This document shows positions 1 to 8,200 of a DNA stretch of 35,290 nucleotides, piece by piece. Under the pieces are notes generated by a model. It saw nothing but the letters and a program-made list of their open reading frames with translations, was not told where the DNA came from and did no database searches. Within the stretch, counting starts at the first letter, position 1. Each line of letters starts with the position of its first letter. The DNA is from a virus. Where the stretch lies: the IMG/VR virus record IMGVR_UViG_3300020201_000061, positions 1 through 35,290 of that record. One strand, written 5' to 3'. Both the position numbers and the translations under genes were made by a program.

Positions 1-1
1 G

Positions 2-100
2 CATATAGGTGTTTCGGGTGCCACGGAGCGCGAGGCTCGGGACGGTCTCCGGTCCGCGTTTCTGCGCTGGCAAGAGATCCTTAATGATCAGGGCCAATAG
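2..100 (+). CDS. C-terminal end of an unknown upstream gene (partial)
   Basis: An open frame enters from the left edge and ends at TAG 98-100. It encodes 32 residues ending ...LRWQEILNDQGQ. The composition is protein-like, with charged and amphipathic helix character, whereas the other two forward frames give low-quality peptides. It has the same orientation as the early genes that follow, so it is probably the last part of another early or replication gene. The family cannot be judged from so short a tail. Confidence 0.5.
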   Translation, partial: HIGVSGATEREARDGLRSAFLRWQEILNDQGQ

Positions 101-169
101 GCCGGTTTATCTGCCTTAGGGGAAGGCGCTAATGATTGTTTCATGCCAGCCGAGCGCTCGCTCGCTCAA

Positions 170-187
170 TTAACCCGCGGAGGTAAC
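170..187. repeat. 18-bp palindromic repeat, copy 1 (intergenic, carries SD)
   Basis: TTAACCCGCGGAGGTAAC. The left arm differs at two bases from the consensus GTTACC and the right arm is intact. The GGAGG of the right half is a Shine-Dalgarno sequence with ATG two bases after the repeat (189). Confidence 0.75.
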
Positions 188-188
188 G

Positions 189-503
189 ATGTCAGGAGTA
201 ACGGACGTGCTCAAAGGCGCAGAACCCCCCGAACCAAAGGTCGGAGACAGCCAGTACTTTATCGGCATCGGTCTTCACCCGTTGGACTTGCTAGCCGACC
301 GCTTGCGGCTACCAAAAATCACCAACGGGCCTGTGCAGCAACGCTTCGCCCCGCTGGATTTCGTGAGTGTTGTGTTCGATAACGATACGACGTTCATTAC
401 AGTCATAGCGCACGGCAAAGGTTCTGTGGTAGAAGATGGTGCGAAGAACTTTCCCACCGACGAACTGGTGGCGCAGTTCCGCATTCTCCTCGCAAGCCAA
501 TAG
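189..503 (+). CDS. Hypothetical phage protein, 104 aa
   Basis: Not recognised. The start is ATG 189, chosen because GGAGG (179-183) sits five bases upstream, inside a palindromic repeat. The protein is soluble-looking, with no signal peptide or membrane segment. Its N-terminus is Pro- and charge-rich. The centre (about residues 55-75) alternates hydrophobic and polar residues as in a beta sheet (FVSVVFDNDTTFITVIAHG), and the C-terminus looks helical. It ends 7 bases before the nuclease gene at 511 and is probably cotranscribed with it. Its position at the head of the early nuclease/helicase cluster suggests an early accessory role, but this is inference. Confidence 0.6.
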   Translation: MSGVTDVLKGAEPPEPKVGDSQYFIGIGLHPLDLLADRLRLPKITNGPVQQRFAPLDFVSVVFDNDTTFITVIAHGKGSVVEDGAKNFPTDELVAQFRILLASQ

Positions 504-510
504 GTCCCCC

Positions 511-1236
511 ATGGCGTTCGAAAGCACCACCGTTACCTTCGGAGGTAACACCGGCAAGCCAGCTAACGTGCCGATCAGCTATTCCAAGATCAAGAATTTC
601 CGGTCGTGCCCCAAGCGACACTTCCACTACGACATCGCGAAAGACATCGTTGAGGAGCGCTCCGAGCAGTTGGACTACGGCGACGCTGTCCACTTGGCCA
701 TGCAGAACCGCATCGACAAGGGCACTCCGTTGCCCGCGCAGTTCGCGGACTACGAGCCGATCGTCCAGCGGTTCCTCAAAGGAGCGGACCAGCCCGGCGC
801 GAAGGTGCTCGTGGAGCAGAAGTTCGCCATCGACCACAATTTCCAGCCTTGTAAGTTTTTCGACAACAAGGTGGTTATGTATCGAGCGATCGCCGACGCG
901 GTAAAGATCATCGGCCAAGTCGCGCTCAACAACGATTGGAAGACCGGCAAGATCAAGGACGACCCACTGCAGATCCTCACCGCGGCAGCGTGCATCTTCG
1001 CATTCCACCCGCAGGTGCAGATCATCCGTAACGAGTACGTCTGGCTGGAGGCCAACCCAATCCAGATCACGACGGTAGACCTGCGGCGCGATCAACTGCC
1101 CCAGCTATGGGCGGACATCATGCCCGAGTTCGAGATGTACCGAGAGGCGATCCGCACGGGTACGTTCCCGCCCAAAAAGAACGGCCTGTGCCGATCGTAC
1201 TGCAAGGTCGAAAGCTGTCAGTTTCACGGAGGGTAA
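511..1236 (+). CDS. PD-(D/E)XK nuclease, Cas4/RecB-like, 241 aa
   Basis: Probable DNA exonuclease of the Cas4/RecB nuclease family, acting in phage recombination or end processing. Seen: an N-terminal S-Y-S-K-I-K-N-F-x-x-C-P motif typical of these proteins; A-I-A-D-A around Asp129; then D-W-K (Asp142 to Lys144) followed by T-G-K, fitting the D...(D/E)xK core. A C-terminal cluster L-C-x3-C-x4-C together with the early Cys gives four cysteines, the arrangement used for a 4Fe-4S cluster in Cas4/AddB. The start at 511 is preferred over the in-frame 436 start because it begins after the upstream stop (503), although its SD is weak. Residues 8-13 (VTFGGN) are encoded by a palindromic repeat. It is followed after one base by the DUF4406 gene. 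Confidence 0.8.
   Translation: MAFESTTVTFGGNTGKPANVPISYSKIKNFRSCPKRHFHYDIAKDIVEERSEQLDYGDAVHLAMQNRIDKGTPLPAQFADYEPIVQRFLKGADQPGAKVLVEQKFAIDHNFQPCKFFDNKVVMYRAIADAVKIIGQVALNNDWKTGKIKDDPLQILTAAACIFAFHPQVQIIRNEYVWLEANPIQITTVDLRRDQLPQLWADIMPEFEMYREAIRTGTFPPKKNGLCRSYCKVESCQFHGG
532..549. repeat. 18-bp palindromic repeat, copy 2 (in nuclease gene)
   Basis: GTTACCTTCGGAGGTAAC, with perfect 7-bp arms around a TCGG loop. Read in frame as V-T-F-G-G-N near the nuclease N-terminus. Confidence 0.9.
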
Positions 1237-1237
1237 T

Positions 1238-1594
1238 GTGCGCCAGAAGAAAATCTACGTCGCCGGGCCTATGCGCAATATCCTCGAGTTTAACTTCCCG
1301 GCCTTCGACGCAGCCACAGCGAAGCTGATCGCTCAGGGATACATCGTGTTCAACCCGGCTGAGAACGACCGCCTTCGCGAAGGCCGCGATATCAGCAAAG
1401 AGGTCCAGTCCGGCGATTTAGCCGAGGCCGAGGCCAAAGGGTTCAGCCTGCGCGTGGCGCTTGGAGAAGATCTCGCGTGGATATGCCAGCACGCTGACAG
1501 CGTCGCGCTGCTGCCGGGCTGGCGCAACAGCAAGGGCGCAACCGCTGAGCACGCAACAGCGCTGGCGCTGGGGCTGGAAGTTATCGAGTTGTGA
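1238..1594 (+). CDS. DUF4406 nucleoside 2-deoxyribosyltransferase-like protein, 118 aa
   Basis: Rossmann-like small protein of the DUF4406 / nucleoside 2-deoxyribosyltransferase superfamily, which in phages is linked to nucleotide metabolism or base modification. Seen: the N-terminal K-I-Y-V-A-G-P-M strand-turn motif, F-D-A-A-T-x-x-L as the first helix, F-N-P-A-E, and the C-terminal A-D-S-V-A-L-L-P-G-W-x-x-S-x-G-A-x-x-E strand and helix, which carries the conserved glutamate region of the family. The start is GTG 1238, one base after the preceding stop, with GGAGGG at 1228-1233 as SD. It ends in GTGA, overlapping the next start. The exact substrate cannot be deduced. Confidence 0.8.
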   Translation: MRQKKIYVAGPMRNILEFNFPAFDAATAKLIAQGYIVFNPAENDRLREGRDISKEVQSGDLAEAEAKGFSLRVALGEDLAWICQHADSVALLPGWRNSKGATAEHATALALGLEVIEL

Positions 1595-1608
1595 CCCCCG
1601 AGGGTAAG
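1591..1608. repeat. 18-bp palindromic repeat, copy 3 (gene junction)
   Basis: GTGACCCCCGAGGGTAAG. The first triplet is the GTG start of the VRR-NUC gene and TGA (1592-1594) is the stop of DUF4406. In frame it reads (V)T-P-E-G-K. One change is present in each arm relative to GTTACC/GGTAAC. Confidence 0.65.
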
Positions 1609-1890
1609 GTCAAGGAGAAGATTAAGGCCCTGCTCAACGCGAAGGGCGTCGAGTTCGATATGCCCGTCCCAAGCGGCTATGGTCGGCAAATGTTAGATTT
1701 TTGTCCCTGTTCGGTCGACGGACATCTGCTCATCATCGAGGCCAAGGCCCCGGGCGAGTGGCTCACGCCGCTCCAGAGGGATACCGCGCTGCGCTGGATC
1801 AATACGGGGGCCAGCGTGTTCATCATATCAGACTCCGCAGGGCTTGCGGCGTTGTCGCGCTTTATTGACCGCAGACGAGGATACGCATGA
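1591..1890 (+). CDS. VRR-NUC domain nuclease, 99 aa
   Basis: Stand-alone VRR-NUC (PD-(D/E)XK-like) nuclease, a family known for structure-specific cleavage in phages and in FAN1. Seen: an amphipathic N-terminal helix, G-R-Q-x-L-D-F with the first catalytic Asp, then L-L-I-I-E-A-K (the E-x-K motif), then T-P-L-Q-R-D-T-A-L-R and A-S-V-F-I-I as the C-terminal helix and strand. Length is typical for phage versions. The GTG start overlaps the DUF4406 stop, and its stop overlaps the helicase start (ATGA at 1887-1890), so the three are translationally coupled. The GTG start lies inside a palindromic repeat. Confidence 0.8.
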   Translation: MTPEGKVKEKIKALLNAKGVEFDMPVPSGYGRQMLDFCPCSVDGHLLIIEAKAPGEWLTPLQRDTALRWINTGASVFIISDSAGLAALSRFIDRRRGYA

Positions 1891-3401
1891 CCGCTCAACT
1901 GCACGTGCCGTGGCAACAGGCGGTAGCGAACCTGTTCCCTAACGCGCCTGTTGCGGATGGCAAGATCATTCTGCCGTACGGTGTTCCAGAGACCGTTATC
2001 CTGCGACGGCTCGGGATGCAGGTCGCGGCTCCCGTCCTGAGCCAGTACCAATTCACCGGCACACGGCCGCCGTTTGGCGTACAGCGCACTACCGTCGAAA
2101 TGCTGACGATGAACACACATTGCTACGTGCTGTCAGGTATGGGCGTTGGCAAGACGGCGTGCCCGTTGTGGGCGTTCGATTACCTGCGGGGGCAACAGGT
2201 CGCCCGCAAGATGCTGGTGGTCGCGCCACTGTCGACGCTCAGCTTCACGTGGGTGGCCGAGATATTCCAGATCATGCTCGGGCGCACCGCGGTCGTGCTG
2301 CACGGCAGTCGTGCTAAGCGGATCAAGCTGCTGGCCGAGGACTACGACATCTACATCATCAACCACGACGGCATCGGGACGATCTATCCGGAGCTATGCT
2401 TGAAGTTCGGCAAGCAAGACATCTTGACGATCGACGAGCTAGCAACCTACCGCAACACCGGGCCGCGCACGAAGCTGATGAAGAAGTTCGCCGAGCGTTT
2501 TGGTTGGGTATGGGGCATGACGGGTGCACCCACGCCAAAAGAACCCACGGACGTCTGGAACCAAGCGAACATCGTCACCCCGTCGCGCGTGCCTAAGTAC
2601 TTTGGTCGGTTCCGTGAGGAACTCATGTACAAGGTCACGCAGTTCAAATGGGTGCCCAAGGAAGGCGCTGCCCAGAAGGCGTACGAAGTAATGCAGCCGA
2701 GCGTTCGCTTCACCCTAGAAGACGTGGGCGAGCTACCGCCGTATATCTCGCGACGCATCGACGTCGACCTAGGCGCAAAACAGCGACACATCTACGAGGA
2801 AATCCGCAAGTCGTGCATGGCCATCGTCGGCAACGAGACAGTGACCGCGGCCAACGCAGGCGTTCTGCTGAGCAAGCTACTCCAGATCAGCCTTGGCTAC
2901 GTCTACTCTGAGAAGAAAGGGATCATTACCCTCGACAACCAGAACCGCCTCAACACAGTGATCGACCTGCTCGGGTCCGGCTGTGGCAAGGCGTTGATCT
3001 TCACGTCGTTCAAGCACTCACTCCAAGGGGTGGCTGACGCTGTTACCTCCGCAGGTTACCGTACGGCGATCGTCTCGGGCGACACCTCCGCTGCCGAGCG
3101 CAATCGCATATTCGACGCATTCCAGAACCGCGACGAGTTAGACAACATCGTCGCGCATCCCCAGTGCATGGCGCACGGCATCACGATGACAGCAGCGGAC
3201 ACGGTGCTGTGGTTCGGGCCGCACACGTCACTGGAGATTTACGACCAAGCCAACGCGCGCATCCGCCGCACCGGCCAAAAGAAGAAGCAGCAGTTCCTCC
3301 ATCTGCAGGCGACGCCCGCGGAGAAGAAGATCTGGTCAATGCTCATCGCCCGTCAGGACGTGCAGAGCCAGTTGCTCAAGCTGTTCGAGGACGAGCTTTA
3401 G
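1887..3401 (+). CDS. SNF2-family DEAD/DEAH-type helicase, 504 aa
   Basis: Superfamily 2 DNA translocase of the phage SNF2 type, probably acting in replication, recombination or strand displacement with the two adjacent nucleases. Seen: Walker A G-M-G-V-G-K-T (about residues 84-90), motif Ia (VVAPLSTL), motif II T-I-D-E-L-A (around 181), motif III G-M-T-G-A-P, and in the C-terminal RecA lobe T-S-F-K-H-S-L, then Q-A-N-A-R-I-R-R-T-G-Q (motif VI, around 457). Start ATG 1887 overlaps the VRR-NUC stop. This is the last gene before an AT-rich spacer with a candidate promoter, so the first early operon probably ends here. Confidence 0.87.
   Translation: MTAQLHVPWQQAVANLFPNAPVADGKIILPYGVPETVILRRLGMQVAAPVLSQYQFTGTRPPFGVQRTTVEMLTMNTHCYVLSGMGVGKTACPLWAFDYLRGQQVARKMLVVAPLSTLSFTWVAEIFQIMLGRTAVVLHGSRAKRIKLLAEDYDIYIINHDGIGTIYPELCLKFGKQDILTIDELATYRNTGPRTKLMKKFAERFGWVWGMTGAPTPKEPTDVWNQANIVTPSRVPKYFGRFREELMYKVTQFKWVPKEGAAQKAYEVMQPSVRFTLEDVGELPPYISRRIDVDLGAKQRHIYEEIRKSCMAIVGNETVTAANAGVLLSKLLQISLGYVYSEKKGIITLDNQNRLNTVIDLLGSGCGKALIFTSFKHSLQGVADAVTSAGYRTAIVSGDTSAAERNRIFDAFQNRDELDNIVAHPQCMAHGITMTAADTVLWFGPHTSLEIYDQANARIRRTGQKKKQQFLHLQATPAEKKIWSMLIARQDVQSQLLKLFEDEL
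3042..3060. repeat. Palindromic repeat, copy 4 (in helicase gene)
   Basis: GTTACCTCCGCAGGTTACC. The right arm is GGTTAC instead of GGTAAC, as in the copy at 25392. Read in frame as V-T-S-A-G-Y. Confidence 0.65.
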
Positions 3402-3443
3402 TTACTAAAATATACCGTCTAAACAATACGTACTAATACTTAC

Positions 3444-3473
3444 TTGACAAGACCATTATCCTTGGTGTAGGGT
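3444..3473 (+). promoter_or_regulatory. Candidate sigma-70 promoter
   Basis: A perfect -35 hexamer TTGACA (3444-3449) lies in an AT-rich spacer, unlike the GC-rich surroundings. An 18-base gap leads to TAGGGT (3468-3473), a poor -10. The position upstream of the gene at 3502 fits a second early transcription unit. Initiation by host polymerase is inferred. Confidence 0.5.
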
Positions 3474-3501
3474 AATGGTGGGTAATGAGAGGACCCCTGA
3501 A

Positions 3502-3933
3502 ATGACCGATGTACCTGCTACCGCAGCGCCTCCCGTCGACGTGGACGTGGAGAAGCTGATCGGCAAATATGTGTTGCTCCGCGACAAGGTTAAGGCCCTG
3601 AACGACGCACACGCCGCCGCCATGAAGCCTTACAGCGACGCCATGGTCGGCGTTGAGAACGTGCTCATGTCGGTGCTGGACGCCAACAGACTGACCAATA
3701 TGAAAACTGGCGCAGGCACCGCTTCGATACTCGACAAATGGAACGCAGTGGTGGATGATCCACTGGCGTTTCGGACGTTCTGCATCGAGCAAAACCAACT
3801 GGACCTCGCCGACGTGAGAGCGAACGTGACCGCCGTCAAGGAATACAACGAGGCTAATGGTGCGTTACCTCCCGGGGTACGCCTCACTTCGTTCCGAAAG
3901 GTCGGGGTCCGCCGGGCGGGCAAGACCGAGTAG
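3502..3933 (+). CDS. Conserved early phage protein, 143 aa, helical
   Basis: Not assigned to a named family. ATG 3502 is chosen over the in-frame ATG 3475 because GAGAGG (3487-3492) lies at good spacing and 3475 overlaps the putative -10 region. After a Pro/Ala-rich N-terminus comes a strongly helical part (about residues 16-70), rich in Lys/Glu/Ala and able to form a coiled coil, then a Trp/Asp-containing segment and a basic C-terminus (R-K-V-G-V-R-R-A-G-K). The basic tail and its place before a putative DNA-binding protein and the primase suggest a nucleic-acid-related role. This is inference only. Confidence 0.65.
   Translation: MTDVPATAAPPVDVDVEKLIGKYVLLRDKVKALNDAHAAAMKPYSDAMVGVENVLMSVLDANRLTNMKTGAGTASILDKWNAVVDDPLAFRTFCIEQNQLDLADVRANVTAVKEYNEANGALPPGVRLTSFRKVGVRRAGKTE
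3864..3881. repeat. 18-bp palindromic repeat, copy 5 (in 143-aa gene)
   Basis: GTTACCTCCCGGGGTACG. The last two bases of the right arm are changed. It is read in the second frame (L-P-P-G-V), one of only four such copies. Confidence 0.6.
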
Positions 3934-3984
3934 GTCCGTCAGCCATCCACACCACCAGTAGTTAGTCGTGCAACAGGAGAAAGT

Positions 3985-5217
3985 ATGTCCACGGAAATGA
4001 TGATCCTCGCAGGCCTCGGTCTGCCCTCCACGAAACTCGCCGCCTCGCAAGTCTCGCCCAGCGATCTCGGCGCTGGTATCGGTGCGGCGTTCGCCGTCGT
4101 CAGCTACAAGGGCAAGGTCTGGTCGATCAAGCACCGCGGCGACAGCAAGCCTCTCATGCGCAGCGACGGCTCGGGTCCGCAGGGGACGATCGAGTGCGTC
4201 ATCGTCAAGGCGTCGCCGGTCATCAGCAAGATCTTCTACGTCAACGGCTTCAAGGAAGGCGACAACGCTGCCCCAGACTGCTGGTCCGTGAACGGTGTCA
4301 GTCCCGACCCGGCGTCCAGCGCCAAGCAGTCCAACACCTGCGCGGGCTGCCCCAAGAACGCGTGGCGCTCACGCATCACCGACAACGGCAAAGCGGGCAA
4401 AGCGTGCAGCGACAGCAAGCGTCTCGCGCTCGTCCCGTCCGGTGATATGCGGAACGACCTCTACGGTGGTCCGATGCTGTTGCGTATCCCCGCAGGGTCA
4501 CTGCAGGGTCTCAGCCAGTACAGCGCCGCCCTGCAGGCCATGGGCCATGCGTATTACGGCGTCGTGACCGAGATTGGCTTCGACTACAAGGAAGCCTACC
4601 CGCTCTTGACGTTCAAGGCCAAGCGCGTCCTCACCGAGGCCGAGGTCGACGTCCTTCTCGAACTCCAGAGCAGCGCAACCACCAACCGCATCCTCAACGA
4701 GGCGGTCGATCAGGTGAAGGCCGAGGTTGCCTCTCCGGGTAACGTCGGGGCAGTGGCAGGCGTAACCCCCGCCATGGTCGTCGCTGCTCCGGTGGTCGTG
4801 GCTCCTCCGGTGGTCGTGGCTCCTCCGGTGGTCGTGGCCCCCAACCCGTTTGGCGGCAGTGGTGCCAGCGCGCCGCTGGTCGATCCGCCCGCGCCTGTCG
4901 TCGCACCTGTTGTGGCGGCTCCCGTCGTGGTGCCCCCTGCGGTCGTCGCTCAGGCCCAACCGGCTACTGCCCCAGTCGAAATGACGCTGGAGCAAAAGCT
5001 GGCTGCTGCGGAGGCCAAGCTGGCAGCCATGTCAGCCGCCGCTGCGGCACCGGGCGCGAAGGCTCCGCGCAAGGCGCGCACGCCGTCTCCGTCCCCGGCC
5101 CCGACGATCATCGAGAACACCGCGGTGCAAGTCGCCACCGCCCCGATGCAGACGACCGTTAACCCGCAAGCCCTCACGGACCTTGAAGCGCAACTGGACG
5201 CCCTGACGAACGTCTAG
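3985..5217 (+). CDS. Cys-containing early protein with Pro/Val linker and acidic tail; possible ssDNA-binding protein, 410 aa
   Basis: No confident family. Start ATG 3985 has AGGAG a few bases upstream. Residues 1-240 look globular and include C-W-S-V..., N-T-C-A-G-C-P-K-N and K-A-C-S-D-S-K, a set of cysteines that could bind zinc. Residues about 260-325 are a low-complexity Pro/Val/Ala linker with 18-bp tandem repeats. Then come an Ala-rich helix, a basic stretch (A-P-R-K-A-R-T-P-S-P) and a short C-terminus ending L-T-D-L-E-A-Q-L-D-A-L-T-N-V. A globular domain, a disordered linker and an acidic/hydrophobic tip just upstream of the primase-helicase resemble the layout of phage ssDNA-binding proteins. 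That role is inferred from layout, not from a domain match. Confidence 0.7.
   Translation: MSTEMMILAGLGLPSTKLAASQVSPSDLGAGIGAAFAVVSYKGKVWSIKHRGDSKPLMRSDGSGPQGTIECVIVKASPVISKIFYVNGFKEGDNAAPDCWSVNGVSPDPASSAKQSNTCAGCPKNAWRSRITDNGKAGKACSDSKRLALVPSGDMRNDLYGGPMLLRIPAGSLQGLSQYSAALQAMGHAYYGVVTEIGFDYKEAYPLLTFKAKRVLTEAEVDVLLELQSSATTNRILNEAVDQVKAEVASPGNVGAVAGVTPAMVVAAPVVVAPPVVVAPPVVVAPNPFGGSGASAPLVDPPAPVVAPVVAAPVVVPPAVVAQAQPATAPVEMTLEQKLAAAEAKLAAMSAAAAAPGAKAPRKARTPSPSPAPTIIENTAVQVATAPMQTTVNPQALTDLEAQLDALTNV
4726..4743. repeat. 18-bp palindromic repeat, copy 6
   Basis: GTTGCCTCTCCGGGTAAC. There is one change in the left arm. Read in frame as V-A-S-P-G-N at the border between the globular part and the linker. 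Confidence 0.75.
4783..4836 (+). repeat. Tandem 18-bp coding repeat (three units)
   Basis: Three head-to-tail units of GCTCCTCCGGTGGTCGTG (the first with one change) encode A-P-P-V-V-V. Looser copies continue to about 4950. Such repeats probably expand or contract by slippage and make a flexible linker. Confidence 0.85.
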
Positions 5218-5218
5218 T

Positions 5219-5265
5219 GGTTGAAGACTAAAGGCCGAGGCGCGGTGCCTCGGCCAACTTCAACC
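5219..5265 (+). terminator. Two-step hairpin, possible terminator or RNA-processing element
   Basis: GGTTGAAG (5219-5226) pairs with CTTCAACC (5258-5265), enclosing a perfect 9-bp stem GGCCGAGGC/GCCTCGGCC with loop GCGGT. It lies between the stop at 5217 and the start at 5283. No U-run follows, so intrinsic termination is not certain; mRNA stabilisation or an attenuator is equally possible. Confidence 0.6.
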
Positions 5266-5282
5266 GTGCCGGGGCGCGCAAC

Positions 5283-8200
5283 ATGGCAGGACCTGAGAGT
5301 GTACCGAATGCGGCAGAGTTCCTAGCAAGGGCTCTGCCGTGGCCTGTTGAGGGGGGACCTAAGTTCTTCGTCAACGTCCACTATCGGACGCCGAAAGTTA
5401 TCAACGGCGTGCCGATCATGCTCAAGGATGGTCGGCAGGATCAGTCGTACCCGGGGCGCGCATGTCTCAACGTGCGCGAAGCCGCCGGGGTAACGGCATG
5501 GGCTAACACGTTCGAGAACGGCGTTGGCACCGACATCTACGTGTGCATGTCCGGCCAGTCGATGGCCAAAGAGAAGGTGAACAGTCGTGGCCGAACCTAT
5601 TACAACGCCATCCGAAAGGCCGAGAACGCAGTCCTACACAAGTCGTTCTATGTCGACGTCGACGTCAAGCCCGGCGATCCGTCGAAGGGATACGCAACAA
5701 CTGCTGAGGCTGCCCAAGAGTTTGGACGTATTCGACGTGCCATCGGCCTCCCTGTACCCTCCATGGTTGTCGCCAGCGGAAGCGGCGGATTTCATGCGCA
5801 CTGGCTGCTCATGGAAGCTATTCCGACAGCTACTTGGGAGCCTCTCGCTCACCAACTCGTCGCGGCACTTCTGGCTAATGGTTTCAAAGGCGACACTGGA
5901 TGCACCATTGACGCCGCGCGACTACTCCGAGTACCTAACACTTTCAACCATAAGCAAGGCGGTCGCCGACCTGTCCAGATCGGTAACAACTCTGGTCAAG
6001 ACTATTTCCTCGACGCGATAGTCAAACCGCTAGAGCCCTTCAAGGGCGCAGCCAAGATCACTACGCGCTCCACGAATACCATAGGTTTCCTTGGCAGCCC
6101 CTCGCCGAGGCTGGCCCTGTCGCAAGTCACACCTGATAGCCTCTCAGCCGGTGTCGCGCCTGCGGCGGGGCCTGTGCCCATCTCCGACCTCGCCGTCGTG
6201 TGCCCCTTTGTGGCGCACAGCTTGGCGACTGGCGGCGCTGACAACACCAATCCGCTGTGGCTCGCTACCACCAACATCGCGACGTTCACCGCCGAGGGGC
6301 GCGACGCTGCGCACTGGATGGCGCAGGGACACCCCGGCTACACGCAAGACAGCACCGACGAATTATGGCATCGCCAGCTTGGCACCAAGCTGAACCGCAA
6401 CCTTGGTTGGCCCAAGTGCCAGTCGATCGCCGCGCAGGGCGCGCCCCAATGCAAGACGTGCCCGCACGCGGGGGGCGGCAAGAGCCCGTTCAATTTCATC
6501 GTCCACACACCGTTACCCCCGCAGGTAACGGAGAACGAGGCCGCGGTAATCGCCGCTAGCGACGAGCCGCCCGCGCCGCTGCCCCAGACATACTCGCGCA
6601 ACGCCTACCAGCAAATCCTCTACACGGTGACCGATGAAGAAGGCGTGCAGTCGAAGCAACTGCTCACTGTCTTCCCGTTCGAAAAGCCATGGCTGCGATA
6701 CGAGCCGCCCGCACTGATGTTCACGACCGTCACGGGCGGCGTCATCGGCACGAAGTCAGCGCGCAAGGAACAAATCTGCGTGCCGTTTGAGTTGTTGTAC
6801 GACGCCACGACGTTCCCGCGTGAGCTTGCCAAGCTGCGGATGGATCTCAAGACACACGAAATCACGGGAGTGATCGGCTTCATGCGTAGCTGGATCGAGG
6901 TCCTCAAGCAGGACACGGAGAACTTCGTCCACGCCGCGCCCTACGGCTGGTTCCGCAACGAGAACAACAACAAGATCAGTGGCTTCTCGTACGGCGGGCA
7001 GGTCTGGTCCAAGGCCGACTACTCGCGACCCTCGGCCAACCCAGACATGGTCCTCGACCGTCAGTACAAGCCGACCGGGGACATCGAGCCGTGGCTGCTG
7101 GCATCGAAAATGCTCACCGATCAGAAACGTCCAGAAATCGACGTCATCCTCGCTACTGCGTTCGCGTCGCCTCTCGTTACCCTTGTAGGTCAGACCGGCC
7201 TGCTCCTGTCGACGTACTCGGCGGAGAGCGGCATCGGCAAGACGACGGCGCTGCGTATCGCGCAGGGTGTCTGGGGTCATCCCATCAAAGCTGTGCAGTC
7301 CCTCACCGACACGATCAACTCGGTCGTCAAGAAGATGGGCGACCTCAAGAACCTCCCTATGTACTGGGACGAGTTGAAGACGGAGGCTGACACGCAACGG
7401 TTCGTGCAGTTGGCGTTCCAGCTTTCAGGCGGCAAGGAGAAGTCACGGCTTAGCTCGGCGATCAAATACCATGAGCCCGGCACTTGGGAACTGCTGCTCT
7501 GCTCGACGTCGAACGACAGCCTGCTCAACCACATTACCGCAGCGACCAAGACTACCAGCGCGGGCATGGCTCGCATCTTCGAGTTCGTCGTACCCCCGGG
7601 GGTAACCGGCCAGATCTCGCCGGGCATGGCGCAGCAGATCCTCGATGGCGTGACGTACAACTACGGGCATGCTGGCTTGGCATACGCCAAGTTTCTCGGC
7701 GAGCACTATGCCAAGGTCGAGGCCGAGGTGAAGGACAAGCTCTACGAGATCGAGAAAGCTCACAAGGCGACCGCTGAGGAACGCTATTGGTTGGCCATGG
7801 TGACTGTGCTCATGATGGGTGCCAAGTACGGCAACCAGTTGAAGCTCACCAACATCGACGAGAAGGCGCTCTACACGTTCTTGATTGGCGTCTACACAGC
7901 GATGCGTCAGGAGCGCAAGGACAGCCCGGTCGACTTGGCGAACCCGACGTCGATGCTGGGCCACATCGCGCGCTACCTTAACGTGAAGCGCCCGCACAAC
8001 ACAATCGTGACCAACCTTATCCACAGCGGCAGCGGGCGTCCGCCGCAGCCCGGCATGCCGGGGGCGATCGTCCAGCGCATGGACCCTAACCACCGCGTTG
8101 ACGAAGTGCAGGTTCAATTCGCTATCGACACGAGCACAGTACGCATGTTCAAGGCTCCGTTCATGGATTGGCTGGCCGAGCAGAAGTTGAGTCAACGGCT

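Noticed and set aside
403-1095. Minus-strand open frame of 230 codons opposite the Cas4-like nuclease
   Set aside because: The nuclease frame has clear motifs; the opposite peptide is Leu/Val/Asp/Arg-rich shadow and has no neighbours on that strand.
5478-5494. Right half-site CCGGGGTAAC in the primase gene
   Set aside because: No recognisable left arm; half-sites are expected by chance in this DNA.
7176-7193. GTTACCCTTGTAGGTCAG as a palindrome copy
   Set aside because: The right arm has three changes. It is read as V-T-L-V-G-Q in the usual frame and could be a decayed copy, but it lies in a conserved helicase strand, so it was not counted.
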